Both the position numbers and the translations under genes were made by a program. Below are positions 22,901 to 31,850 of a stretch of DNA of 64,000 nt, in pieces. The DNA comes from Paenibacillus sp. 481. Lineage in GTDB: Bacteria; Bacillota; Bacilli; Paenibacillales; Paenibacillaceae. Under the pieces are notes generated by a model, which was given only the letters and a program-made list of their open reading frames with translations, made no database searches and was not told the origin of the DNA. The stretch lies in assembly GCF_021223605.1 (NCBI RefSeq), contig NZ_CP075175.1:2138501-2202500 (forward strand), read 5' to 3'. Every line of letters starts with the position of its first letter. Within the stretch, counting starts at the first letter, position 1.

Positions 22901-25100
22901 ATACTTTTTCCCTACTCTGCCAATCAGGCTCCACTATTACGCGTGTCGTTAAACCAAGTTGGTTAATACGCGCTCTTACCGTCTCCACTTCGCTCTCGTC
23001 CGTATTAGATAGCAATGCCATTACACTATCGCCCTGCTCAGTTCCGACATAGTCCGTGTCCCGCAAGGCACCAACAATTCGTGCCCCCCAATCCTTCCAA
23101 TCAAGCCCTAGACCTTCTATTTTTATAAGTACGTATGGGACGTGGTGCTTCCGTTTTGCTTCCTGTTTCTGTGACAACATTTGTTCAAAGGCGAATCTTC
23201 TTAACAACTGCGTGCCCGTAATATAACGGTCTGTACGTACAGCATCCGAATATTGCAGCGCGCGTCCTAACGATTTAGAGAACATATCGACAGCAATGCG
23301 GAACGCGTTCTCGGCATATGGATTCATTCGCTCAAATGGCATCTCGTAAACGGTAACGATGGCTATCGTCTCTCCTTCAAACACAACAGGGGCAACCATC
23401 ATAGGACTGTTCGGATTCAGCTCCCTGTTGAACCAAGGCGTCTGCTTATATACGACGCGCTCAATGTCATGATTATCATGTAACTGGAGTGATTTCAGCC
23501 ACGCGCGCTCCTTCTTGGAGTGGACTCGCAAGCGCAAATAGTCGCCTGTGCTAACGGCATAAATCGCTACCGCATCTGTCTCCAACATCTGCTCCAGCAC
23601 GCTCACTGCTGAGGTCATCACTTTTTCCGGCTCCAAACTCTCCATTTCGGTCACAATACGATACAATCGCCCAATACTGTCCTTGGAATTGACCATATTG
23701 CGCTCTAACGCATCTTTCATCTCGCTTGTATCATCAAACACTTTTTTCAAAAAGGTATAGCGCTCTTCTTGCGTTTCAATGCGTTGTTCTGCCAACCTCA
23801 ATTGCTGAAGACGCTTATCTGTCGTAAAGCCTAATACAAGCCCTAGCAGTAAATACATCGAAACATCGAACAGCACTTCTGTGTCAAATAACAACGACAC
23901 CCATTCTCGGCCTTCCTCGTTTAAATGAGCAAAATACAATAAGGTAGATAATCCAACCGCAATCATCGCTTGGCGTGAACCATATATAATTCCGATTAAA
24001 GTAATATAAATTAGGGTGAAATCTAGTGATAGGTGTTGAATCCAAGTAGCAGGATATAAGGTAAGCAGGGCAACCAGTAAAAATGCGATCATATTTTCTA
24101 GTAGTGGAAGCCACGGTTGGCGCATAGAGGATCGACGTTGAAGTAATGTTGATTTCGTTGGGTGGTTGGAACGATGTTCCGTCTCCTGCGCATTTGTTTG
24201 AAACCATGCGAACGTTTTTTGCAGTCCCTCTTGTACACTGTAAAGAGGAACCCACTCCAAATCTCGTTTCAATCGGGAGTTATCAAGTGATGAGCGATAA
24301 ATGTCACCTTCTCTTGGCTGCTTATGAATAACATGAGGTATGGGGTGATTGTCAGCAAGGTGGTCGATCAGTTGGACAATAGATGTTTCGGTCGTGGTGG
24401 AAAGATTGTAGACACCATGCAAGTATGAATCCGAAGCCCGATATATTGCATCAGCGACGTCTTCTACATAAATAAAATCTCGGGTTTGGCCGCCATCGCC
24501 ATAAACAATCAATTGTTCATTACGGAGCATACGCTGTATAAATATCGATACAACGCCCCCCTCTCCGGAGTTGCCTTGGCGTGGTCCAAATACATTCGAG
24601 AAGCGAAAACATAGGGTCGGTAGTTCATACAGCTCTGACCACTTCTGACAGTAGTGCTCACCGAACCATTTATGAATGCCGTAGGGAGAAACCGGATTTT
24701 GCTCGGCGTGTTCATTTAACGGGATTTCGCCTTCTGAACCATACACGGCTGCGGATGAGGCGAATATAAATTTTTTTACACCATACGCTTTGGAGAGGCG
24801 CAACATGTTCAACAATCCCATAATATTGGCTTGCGCATCTTGCTGTGGGGATCGGACGGATGTTTCAACATCAACTTGAGCAGCTAAATGTACAACGACA
24901 TCAAACTTACCACTCTTGAATACTTCTTCACATCGAGCATCTTCGACATTCATTTCGTAACATGTTGGGCTAAATGTAAGATTGGATCGCTGACCTGTGC
25001 TTAGATTGTCGATAATCCAAACTTGATGTCCTTCTTTGTAAAATCGTTCAGCCACAAATGAACCAATAAAACCACAACCACCTGTTACCAGTATTCTCAC
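22893..25100 (-). CDS. fusion of UDP-sugar 4-epimerase and PelD c-di-GMP receptor
   Basis: A 735-residue fusion. Residues 1-305 are an extended SDR epimerase: GGCGFIG at 7-13, the catalytic S-Y140-x3-K144 set and GDGGQTRDFIYVEDV. Residues about 330-425 hold four membrane helices, then a coiled segment, a GAF domain (about 490-610) and a GGDEF-like domain (about 625-735) typical of PelD. The catalytic GGDEF is changed to QGDSV (689-693), but the inhibitory-site motif R680-D-T-D683 lies exactly five residues before it, as in c-di-GMP receptors. The epimerase likely supplies UDP-GalNAc, the job of separate PelX or GalE proteins elsewhere. Start is GTG at 25100 after GGTGGAG. Confidence 0.88.
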   Translation of the reverse strand: MRILVTGGCGFIGSFVAERFYKEGHQVWIIDNLSTGQRSNLTFSPTCYEMNVEDARCEEVFKSGKFDVVVHLAAQVDVETSVRSPQQDAQANIMGLLNMLRLSKAYGVKKFIFASSAAVYGSEGEIPLNEHAEQNPVSPYGIHKWFGEHYCQKWSELYELPTLCFRFSNVFGPRQGNSGEGGVVSIFIQRMLRNEQLIVYGDGGQTRDFIYVEDVADAIYRASDSYLHGVYNLSTTTETSIVQLIDHLADNHPIPHVIHKQPREGDIYRSSLDNSRLKRDLEWVPLYSVQEGLQKTFAWFQTNAQETEHRSNHPTKSTLLQRRSSMRQPWLPLLENMIAFLLVALLTLYPATWIQHLSLDFTLIYITLIGIIYGSRQAMIAVGLSTLLYFAHLNEEGREWVSLLFDTEVLFDVSMYLLLGLVLGFTTDKRLQQLRLAEQRIETQEERYTFLKKVFDDTSEMKDALERNMVNSKDSIGRLYRIVTEMESLEPEKVMTSAVSVLEQMLETDAVAIYAVSTGDYLRLRVHSKKERAWLKSLQLHDNHDIERVVYKQTPWFNRELNPNSPMMVAPVVFEGETIAIVTVYEMPFERMNPYAENAFRIAVDMFSKSLGRALQYSDAVRTDRYITGTQLLRRFAFEQMLSQKQEAKRKHHVPYVLIKIEGLGLDWKDWGARIVGALRDTDYVGTEQGDSVMALLSNTDESEVETVRARINQLGLTTRVIVEPDWQSREKVYG

Positions 25101-25431
25101 TACCTACTCCACCTACCTATTTTTAACTTATAAATCTATTTAATTCCAAGTCTAGCGTATTAAATGGTACATTTCAAACATAAACTGGTCATGTTTTCCT
25201 TGAAATTTACAGAAAAAAGCTGTAATTTTATTATTAATTAGCACTATATTTCATAATTCTTCTAATTCCTCGATATTTTAATCGATTTATGTTAAATAAT
25301 GAGGAATTACCAACTATTCATTAGTCATACAACTATTTCATATATACACTTTAAATATGTAAACTGAATCAGTGTTAGCGGAATTAAATTCACGGTTAAA
25401 TGGTTTATAAGGATGAGGGAGGAACATTTTT
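25101..25431. other. divergent AT-rich control region between Pel operon and hydrolase gene
   Basis: The 331 bp are strongly AT-rich and contain the Pel operon promoter on the minus strand. I saw no c-di-GMP riboswitch-like motif. A promoter for the plus-strand hydrolase gene is likely but not placed with confidence. Confidence 0.5.
25149..25177 (-). promoter_or_regulatory. promoter of the Pel operon
   Basis: On the minus strand TTGAAA (25172-25177) and TAGACT (25149-25154) are 17 bases apart, placing transcription start about 40 bases before the pelD start codon. The operon would then run through eight genes to 13656. Confidence 0.6.
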
Positions 25432-26511
25432 ATGAAAAAATGGATGTTGTCACTGGTTTGCATCACTTTAATTTGGTCGATTATTCCTAATATAGCATTG
25501 TCACGTGCTAAAGATAAGATCGTTTCTACTAGCCACCTGAAGCCGATTACGAAAAAAGGTGAAAACAAGATGGAGTCCTTACCAAGCCAACCCAAGCAGC
25601 GATTGCTCATTTATTACGGAATACCCGAAAATGTAAACGGTACAGAGGACATCAAACAAGCGGCACAACTATTTGCCGGTTACGACGTTATCGTATTTGG
25701 CGCTGGCTTAGAGGAGCCCGATTCTCCTCATCATTTGCCAACCAAATCATTGCTAACTGAGCTGCGGAAAATAGCGCCCCGAACGAGCGTGTACGGTTAT
25801 ATTGATCTTGGTGTAACCACAAACAATTTTCCGATGTGGCTCATTGCTGAGAAACTTGATAAGTGGAAGCGCTTAGGGGCAAAGGGTGTATTTTACGACG
25901 ATGCCGGTTACGATTACGACGTGAGCCGTCAACGTTTAAACAGTGCGGTGCAACTTGCACACAATCTAAAAATGCCGACTTTTATGAACGCTTGGAATCC
26001 AGACGACATCCTTGCCTCGGCCGTCGACAATGAGTTCAATCCACGAGGTGAAGCTACAAAACTTGGCCCAAATGATATGTATCTCGCCGAGTCTTTTCTT
26101 GAAACGACCGACATCACGCAGCCAGATAACGTTAGTGCGTTTCGTCCCGAATTTCGCACCAAAATCGACAAAATGCTAAAGTATCGCCGTGATATCGGCA
26201 TTCAATTAATGGCCGTCAGTACGATGACGTACGAGTACCATTCTTCAGCGGCAATACGCCGATTTTTTCGTATGAATGAAGTGGCGGCTGGAGTATTTTC
26301 ATTAGATGGATATGGCGTAGCAGCAAATGAATACAGTGCTGACGACATCGATCAGAATGCGACGGAGATTTTCCCTTATATGAGCCATTATTATCGTTAT
26401 TATAATAGGCATGCAGCCTATACGGCGAAGTATAACAATCATGATTTCGCCCGCGCAGGATTCAGACTGCATTCCCTGCCTAACGATCATTACTATACGT
26501 ATCCAAGATGA
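25432..26511 (+). CDS. secreted GH114-like polysaccharide hydrolase
   Basis: A 359-residue secreted protein with a signal peptide (residues 1-25) and a TIM-barrel domain. Segments such as LLIYYGIPE, VYGYIDLGVTTNN, GAKGVFYDDAGYDY (acidic pair on a barrel strand) and FMNAWNPDD match the endo-alpha-1,4-polygalactosaminidase / TM1410-like group as I know it. Divergent from the Pel operon, it would be well placed to cut a galactosamine-containing Pel polymer, replacing the hydrolase domain missing from the PelA-type deacetylase. Start has GGGAGGAAC upstream. Family assignment is from motif memory. Confidence 0.7.
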   Translation: MKKWMLSLVCITLIWSIIPNIALSRAKDKIVSTSHLKPITKKGENKMESLPSQPKQRLLIYYGIPENVNGTEDIKQAAQLFAGYDVIVFGAGLEEPDSPHHLPTKSLLTELRKIAPRTSVYGYIDLGVTTNNFPMWLIAEKLDKWKRLGAKGVFYDDAGYDYDVSRQRLNSAVQLAHNLKMPTFMNAWNPDDILASAVDNEFNPRGEATKLGPNDMYLAESFLETTDITQPDNVSAFRPEFRTKIDKMLKYRRDIGIQLMAVSTMTYEYHSSAAIRRFFRMNEVAAGVFSLDGYGVAANEYSADDIDQNATEIFPYMSHYYRYYNRHAAYTAKYNNHDFARAGFRLHSLPNDHYYTYPR

Positions 26512-26527
26512 ATGAAAAATGAACATT

Positions 26528-26566
26528 CGGAGCGGTGTCCCTACAAACGATGCTGCCCCGTTTTTT
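26528..26566 (+). terminator. intrinsic terminator after the hydrolase gene
   Basis: A 12 bp imperfect stem (26528-26539 with 26549-26560, several G-U pairs, one mismatch) is followed by TTTTTT, 17 bases after the stop codon. Confidence 0.6.
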
Positions 26567-26714
26567 ATTTTACTGAGGAATAGGACAAAGAAACCAGAAA
26601 AATAGAACATTCCAACTATATTTAATCAGTTCCTTTTCACCGATGTTATATGACAAGGTTAGTAACTGCTAGCCTTGCATATCAACGCTTAAACTGCGAG
26701 AAGGAGAGTTATCC

Positions 26715-29555
26715 ATGAAAAAGAATGTTTGGGCCGCACTCTGTGTCACTTCCCTATTAGCTAACCTTTCCGGTCCAATTGCATACGCCAATCAGGGATT
26801 ACAGCCTACGATTACATCTATTCCCTTGCCGGAAATGGTTGAACAATCATCCGTCACAGATTCTGTGTACAGGAAGCCCCCGGTCCTTCAGAACCGCCTT
26901 AATAAACCTAACCCATTAACTACTCGAAGCGCTATCCAACATGAATCCCTAGCTAATGACCTTGAGCTGTTGTATCGTAACCTGACTCACATTCCAACTC
27001 AGACAGGCTCTTACGTCGGGGGCGTTAGCGCCTTGACCGACCATGCATTTGTCGTAGCTGCATCTACGGAGACAACCCCTTTTATGGCTGGCGCACGCTA
27101 TGGCCAAGGCCGGGTAATTGCCGCGGGTGATGAAGATTTCATTAACCTGGCTCGCAACGACAGCAGCGAATCCGCAATCGTTACGCGCAACCTATTATTG
27201 TGGCTGACTGAACACGGACAAGCACAAGCCACAGCAGGTCAGATTACACGTTATGAAGATGCGCTCCAGAGAAAAGGAAAGCTCCGTATCTACTCTAAAG
27301 GAGCCCTGCCCGTTCACTCTTCACTCCCGATACAACATATAAGCGTGGCGTCTTGGACGCAGCAGCCACTGGATGCTGCAACTACTCCCGTAGCAATCGT
27401 TAACGCTACCATCACTGATGAGGAAGCACACGTGCTTGAACAATACGTGCGCGAGGGTGGTAGCATTGTCGTTGCTTTAAAGGGTTGGGTCCTTCAAATG
27501 TACCCGCAATATTACATCTCTAATGTTCAGGGGACTGCACAACTAAGCACTCACTATCCTGTGCAGAGGCTGTTGAATACGGTTGGCTTAAGTTTGTTGG
27601 ATAACACGGCTGTATCAGATGGATCAAGTGCACCAAAACTGTCTGCAAACCAATCACGTAGCTACCAAATCAACCGTCTATTAACGCAAGTTCAAGCTGT
27701 TGAGGATAACAAATTGCCCGCTGAAGCGCTTGAAATAGGCACTGTAAACTCCAGCGCAGAGGATAAGCTTACGTTGGCGGCCGATTTGCTTCGTCTGTCA
27801 TTTACTTCGTTGACAGAACGTGCTGAACTGCGCCACGTGCTAGAGCAAGAAACAGGACACTTGCAAAATCAGCTGACTCTGCCGCTCCATAAAGAGTACA
27901 AGCCTTACTCAAGTGCGATTTTAGCCTTTACGTTTAATAATACTGCTTTAGATACGAACCGACATAAGTCACCGTTAGCGGATACGTTCCCCGGCAAAGT
28001 TGCTAATGAAGCGCCACGCGTGAACGATCAACGTGTTACTGTAAACTTTGATTATTACGCAGCGCAAGAGCTACTTATGTATGCGGCACCGGAGCCGTGG
28101 GTAAGCACAGGTCTCTACGCGCCCGCGGGTGAGGACATCATCATAGATGTGCCTGCGGGAACGCCATCGCTGGATGTATTAGTAGGCGCACATACAGACA
28201 CCTTGCTTGACAAGGAAATCTGGGAGCGACCGCCAATTGTTTCACTGAGACACACTTTGCAACCAGGTCAAAATCGAATTAATAGCCCCTACGGCGGACT
28301 TATTTATTTTATTCCAGCGCAATCCAAGCCCACACAAGTAGACTTAACGGTTAGCGGTTCAGTTCGTGCACCCTATTTCGACTTAGCGACGACCAGCGAA
28401 ACAGAGTGGAAAGAATCGATTCGACATTTAGGGGCACCTTGGGCAGAACTTCGTGGCAAACGAATCTTGTTAACCGTTCCTGCTGATGATATACGCCGCC
28501 TAGAGAACCCTGTAGCACTGCTGCAAGCATGGGACAACTTACTTGACCAGTTTGACAAACTAAACGGTACAGGGGCAAACAAACCGAATCCACATCGTGC
28601 GTACCACTTGCCCTTCCACCTGGTTGCCGATAAACAAATTAGCGATGGCTACATGCATGCTGGAGTACCGATCATGTATCCTATCGGTGTTGAATCACGA
28701 GATGCTGTCAGCATCGATGGGCTGAAAAATAACTGGGGCTTTTGGCATGAAATCGGGCACAATTATCAACAGGACCCTTGGACATGGACTGATAATACGG
28801 AAGTAACGGTCAATATATTCTCTATGTTTGCTCAACAATATTTCGGCAAGCCGTCCCGTCTACTTGAGAAAGATGCAGCTGGAAAATCAGCTTATGATTA
28901 TGCCCTTTCTTTCGTTGCGCTTCCAGAAGGATCAAAACGATATGGCGATTCGAAACAGCTCGATCTGATTCCCCAACTCGTTATGCTAAAGCAGTTGCAA
29001 ATGGCTTACGGTTGGGATTTCTACACGAAGCTGTTCACTGCATATCGTGAGCTACCGCAAGCACAGCAGCCTAACGACGTGCAGCAAGAAAAAGATATGT
29101 TTGTGGTGATGGCATCGAAGCAAAGCGGTACGAACCTGCTGCCATTCTTTGAAAAATGGGGCTTCCCGTTCACGAACGACGCCCGTGCACAGGTTAACGC
29201 GTTGCAACTGCCCGCACTGAAGGAGCAAATATGGCTGTACCGTGAAGACGTGCCTGTAAAGCCTACACCTAGACCAGATACCGAAGAGCCTAGCAACGGC
29301 TCTACCAATGGTTCAGGCAATGAAGGCACCGGAGGTACTGAAGGTACTGAAGGTACTGAAGATACTGAAGGTACTGAAGATACTGGAGGAGTAACGCCAT
29401 CGGCCCCTGTTTGGCAGCCGAATAAAGCGTATGTTAAAGGTAATCGTGTCTCTTATCAGGGTAAAGTGTATGAAGCAAAATGGTGGACGCAAGGACACAC
29501 TCCTGACAGAACAGTACGAAATGAATGGCAGTCGCCGTGGAAAGCTGTTCATTAA
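26715..29555 (+). CDS. secreted M60-family metallopeptidase with chitin-binding module
   Basis: A 946-residue secreted protein. A signal peptide covers residues 1-25; an N-terminal domain with a glutamine-amidotransferase-like GQGRVIAAGDEDF segment and a central jelly-roll-type region precede the peptidase domain, where HEIGHNYQQ (678-686) is the zinc motif of the M60/enhancin group, which cleave O-glycosylated mucins. A Gly-Thr-Glu repeat linker leads to a C-terminal CBM5/12 module (about 897-946, WQPNKAYVKGNRVSYQGK). It may attack mucin-like or insect peritrophic glycoproteins; that target is inference. Good GGAGAG site at the start. Confidence 0.85.
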   Translation: MKKNVWAALCVTSLLANLSGPIAYANQGLQPTITSIPLPEMVEQSSVTDSVYRKPPVLQNRLNKPNPLTTRSAIQHESLANDLELLYRNLTHIPTQTGSYVGGVSALTDHAFVVAASTETTPFMAGARYGQGRVIAAGDEDFINLARNDSSESAIVTRNLLLWLTEHGQAQATAGQITRYEDALQRKGKLRIYSKGALPVHSSLPIQHISVASWTQQPLDAATTPVAIVNATITDEEAHVLEQYVREGGSIVVALKGWVLQMYPQYYISNVQGTAQLSTHYPVQRLLNTVGLSLLDNTAVSDGSSAPKLSANQSRSYQINRLLTQVQAVEDNKLPAEALEIGTVNSSAEDKLTLAADLLRLSFTSLTERAELRHVLEQETGHLQNQLTLPLHKEYKPYSSAILAFTFNNTALDTNRHKSPLADTFPGKVANEAPRVNDQRVTVNFDYYAAQELLMYAAPEPWVSTGLYAPAGEDIIIDVPAGTPSLDVLVGAHTDTLLDKEIWERPPIVSLRHTLQPGQNRINSPYGGLIYFIPAQSKPTQVDLTVSGSVRAPYFDLATTSETEWKESIRHLGAPWAELRGKRILLTVPADDIRRLENPVALLQAWDNLLDQFDKLNGTGANKPNPHRAYHLPFHLVADKQISDGYMHAGVPIMYPIGVESRDAVSIDGLKNNWGFWHEIGHNYQQDPWTWTDNTEVTVNIFSMFAQQYFGKPSRLLEKDAAGKSAYDYALSFVALPEGSKRYGDSKQLDLIPQLVMLKQLQMAYGWDFYTKLFTAYRELPQAQQPNDVQQEKDMFVVMASKQSGTNLLPFFEKWGFPFTNDARAQVNALQLPALKEQIWLYREDVPVKPTPRPDTEEPSNGSTNGSGNEGTGGTEGTEGTEDTEGTEDTGGVTPSAPVWQPNKAYVKGNRVSYQGKVYEAKWWTQGHTPDRTVRNEWQSPWKAVH

Positions 29556-29601
29556 CATGTAATTCTTTTTGAGACGTATTTATTTTTATTTTCAAACAGC
29601 A

Positions 29602-29634
29602 AAAAAAGGGCCGCATCGCTTAAACGATGCGGCC
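29602..29634 (-). terminator. orphan minus-strand terminator
   Basis: A perfect 10 bp stem (GGCCGCATCG with its complement) and six-base loop at 29609-29634 is followed on the minus strand by a C and seven T. On the plus strand there is no T tract, so it does not suit the M60 gene well. It may be a back-up terminator or end an unrecognised small RNA. Confidence 0.7.
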
Positions 29635-29859
29635 TAAGTATATGTTCTAGGGGTAAACTGTAAACCATGAGAAAGATGAAACGGATTCCCTTGTGCAACG
29701 GTTACTCCGGCTGTCCAAGGCTTATCGTAATCGGTCGCGGCAGGCCTCCTTCGCAAGACTCATCTGTCATTCGGTCCACTATCAGAATACAAGGAACACA
29801 TTAAAGAAATATGAACGAAAGCTTAAAAATAGATAAAACTATAGCCTTATCAATCTACA

Positions 29860-29903
29860 AAAAAAACGGTAGGAACCCATTTGCTCATGGTTCCTACCGT
29901 TTT
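29860..29903 (-). terminator. terminator of the potABCD operon
   Basis: A perfect 15 bp stem (AAAACGGTAGGAACC with its complement) and 11-base loop is followed by a run of T in the minus direction, 14 bases after the potD stop. Confidence 0.92.
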
Positions 29904-29916
29904 GTGTTCATTGCTA

Positions 29917-30960
29917 TTAGCGTCCGCTCTTCAATTCCGTCCATAAGCGATCGTACAATTGGATCGACTTACTCACGTCCGCTAGCCACTCCGTACGCGC
30001 CAGTTCCTCATCCGTCAAGTTAATCATCGAATTATCCAAATACTCTTTGGAATGGAACTCTTTCGCCTTCGTTACCGGATTGCTATAGCCTACATACTCA
30101 TAGTTCTGTGCACTGTTTTGTGGGTCCATCATGAAATTGATGAACTTCTCTGCCAGTTCCTTATTTTTCGAGCCTTTAGGAATCGCATACGTATCAGCGA
30201 AGATCGTACTGCCTTCTTTAGGCACAACGTAAGCCAGGTCTTTGTTTTCTTTTGCACTAAAAGCAGCGTCACCAGACCAAACTGTAGCGATCCAGCCCTC
30301 TTCAGTAATTAGCTTCTGCTTAATGTTGTCCGTGTCAAATGCAAGCACGTTCGGTACAAGCGTACGTAAATCATCTACAGCCGCTTTAACGTCCGCTTCG
30401 TTCGTCGAGCTGTTCGTCTTGCCTGCTTTTTTCAACGCCATACCGATCATTTCGCGGTTGTCGTCAAGAAGCAACACTTTACCTTTATACTTTTCATTCC
30501 ACAAATCGTTCCAGCTTGTAATCGGTTCTTTTACATACTTTTTGTTGTATGCAATACCTGTTACGCCCCACGTGTACACGATGGAGTGTTTGCTGTCCGG
30601 ATCATAATCAGGGCTTTTGAAACGATCCGCAATGTATTGGAAGTTCGGAATATTGGTCTTATTCAGCGGCTCGAGCAAGTCCTGCTTGATCATGCTTGCC
30701 ACCATATAGTCCGACGGCTGGATTACATCGTAACCTGCCCCGCCAGCTTTAATTTTCGCCAGCAGCTCTTCGTTGTTAGCAAATTGCGTGTAGTTAACCT
30801 TCACGTTAAATTCGGTCTCGAATTTCTTTAACGTTTCAGGGTCGAAGTTATCCGCCCAGCTGTATAAGTTAAGCGTTTGTTTATCCGACGTGCAACCAGC
30901 GAGTGCTGTTAATGCCAACATAACGGCCAATACGACCGCGAGCCATTTCATTTTTTTCAA
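29917..30960 (-). CDS. potD: spermidine/putrescine-binding lipoprotein PotD
   Basis: A 347-residue substrate-binding lipoprotein with signal sequence ending in the lipobox LTALAGC. LNLYSWADNFDPETLKKFE is the typical PotD/PotF start, and YDVIQPSDYMVASMI, YTWGVTGIAYNK and AYVVPKEGSTIFADTYAIP are the family segments around the polyamine site. It delivers polyamine to the PotBC permease. The start is a TTG at 30960, nine bases after AGGGG; the ATG three codons later is too far from the site. A terminator follows directly. Confidence 0.93.
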   Translation of the reverse strand: MKKMKWLAVVLAVMLALTALAGCTSDKQTLNLYSWADNFDPETLKKFETEFNVKVNYTQFANNEELLAKIKAGGAGYDVIQPSDYMVASMIKQDLLEPLNKTNIPNFQYIADRFKSPDYDPDSKHSIVYTWGVTGIAYNKKYVKEPITSWNDLWNEKYKGKVLLLDDNREMIGMALKKAGKTNSSTNEADVKAAVDDLRTLVPNVLAFDTDNIKQKLITEEGWIATVWSGDAAFSAKENKDLAYVVPKEGSTIFADTYAIPKGSKNKELAEKFINFMMDPQNSAQNYEYVGYSNPVTKAKEFHSKEYLDNSMINLTDEELARTEWLADVSKSIQLYDRLWTELKSGR

Positions 30961-31031
30961 TCTTATTACCCCTCTCTGACTATGAATAATGATTTGTTGA
31001 ATGATGTTGTGAATAATTTAGTGATTCAAGC

Positions 31032-31850
31032 TTAGAAAGGTAGCGTAGAGCTGCGTTTCTTGTCGCTGCCACGATTCTGCAACCATTGCGCCAATATGAT
31101 AAGCAAGACACTCACTACGATTAATATCGTACAGAGTGCGTTAATTTCAGGCGAAATCCCACGCTTCACCGAAGCATATATATAGATCGGCAACGTGGAT
31201 GAGTTCGGACCAGCCACAAAGAAGCTCGTAATAAAGTCATCAATGGACAGGGTGAATGCAATCAACGCCCCTGCAACAACACCTGGCCAAATGGTTGGCA
31301 ATGTCACATAACGAAACGCCTGCCAAGGTGTAGCACCTAGATCAGACGCAGCTTCCTCCAACTGCTTACCCATATTTGCAAGTCGCGAAGACACAATAAC
31401 GTATACGTATGCAACACTAAACGTGATGTGCGCAACGATAACTGTAAACTTGCCCAGCGGGATATGGAACTGACTAAACAATACGAGCAATGACAATCCC
31501 ATAATGATTTCCGGAACAATAATCGGTAAATACAACAGGCTTACTGCACCCTTCTTCTTCTTTCCATGCATTTTACGCAATCCAAGCGCTGCCATCGTCC
31601 CTAGCACCGTAGATACGGTTGTAGAAATAACCGCAATAATTAAGCTATTGGATAACGCCTCCATCACTTGACGGTTATCCAACAATGCGGCATACCAATC
31701 TAGCGTAAAGCCACTCCAATTCGTACTAATGCGTGAATCATTAAAGGAGTACACAATAATGAACACGACAGGCAAGTATAGAAAAATAACCATTAACACC
31801 GAATGGAATCCGAGAAGCGGATTCTTTTTCACTTGGCCGGAAGGCTTCAT
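31032..31850 (-). CDS. potC: spermidine/putrescine ABC permease PotC
   Basis: A 272-residue inner membrane permease with six helices and the EAA loop EAASDLGATPWQAFRYVTLP (near residue 160) that docks on the PotA ATPase. PotC follows PotB with a four-base overlap and precedes potD by 71 bases. Its short polar ends and the FTLSIDDFITSFFVAGP segment match PotC rather than PotB. Confidence 0.93.
   Translation of the reverse strand: MKPSGQVKKNPLLGFHSVLMVIFLYLPVVFIIVYSFNDSRISTNWSGFTLDWYAALLDNRQVMEALSNSLIIAVISTTVSTVLGTMAALGLRKMHGKKKKGAVSLLYLPIIVPEIIMGLSLLVLFSQFHIPLGKFTVIVAHITFSVAYVYVIVSSRLANMGKQLEEAASDLGATPWQAFRYVTLPTIWPGVVAGALIAFTLSIDDFITSFFVAGPNSSTLPIYIYASVKRGISPEINALCTILIVVSVLLIILAQWLQNRGSDKKRSSTLPF

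Larger units (their letters stand above)
29556..29916. other. intergenic region with two minus-strand terminators
   Basis: The 361 bp hold two minus-strand intrinsic terminators, at 29863-29903 and 29602-29634. The second has no gene to serve on the minus strand. The roughly 200 bases between them contain no credible frame with a ribosome binding site. Confidence 0.5.

Noticed and set aside
25101..25431. c-di-GMP riboswitch in front of the Pel operon
   Set aside because: None of the conserved GEMM elements is visible; c-di-GMP control probably acts on PelD itself.
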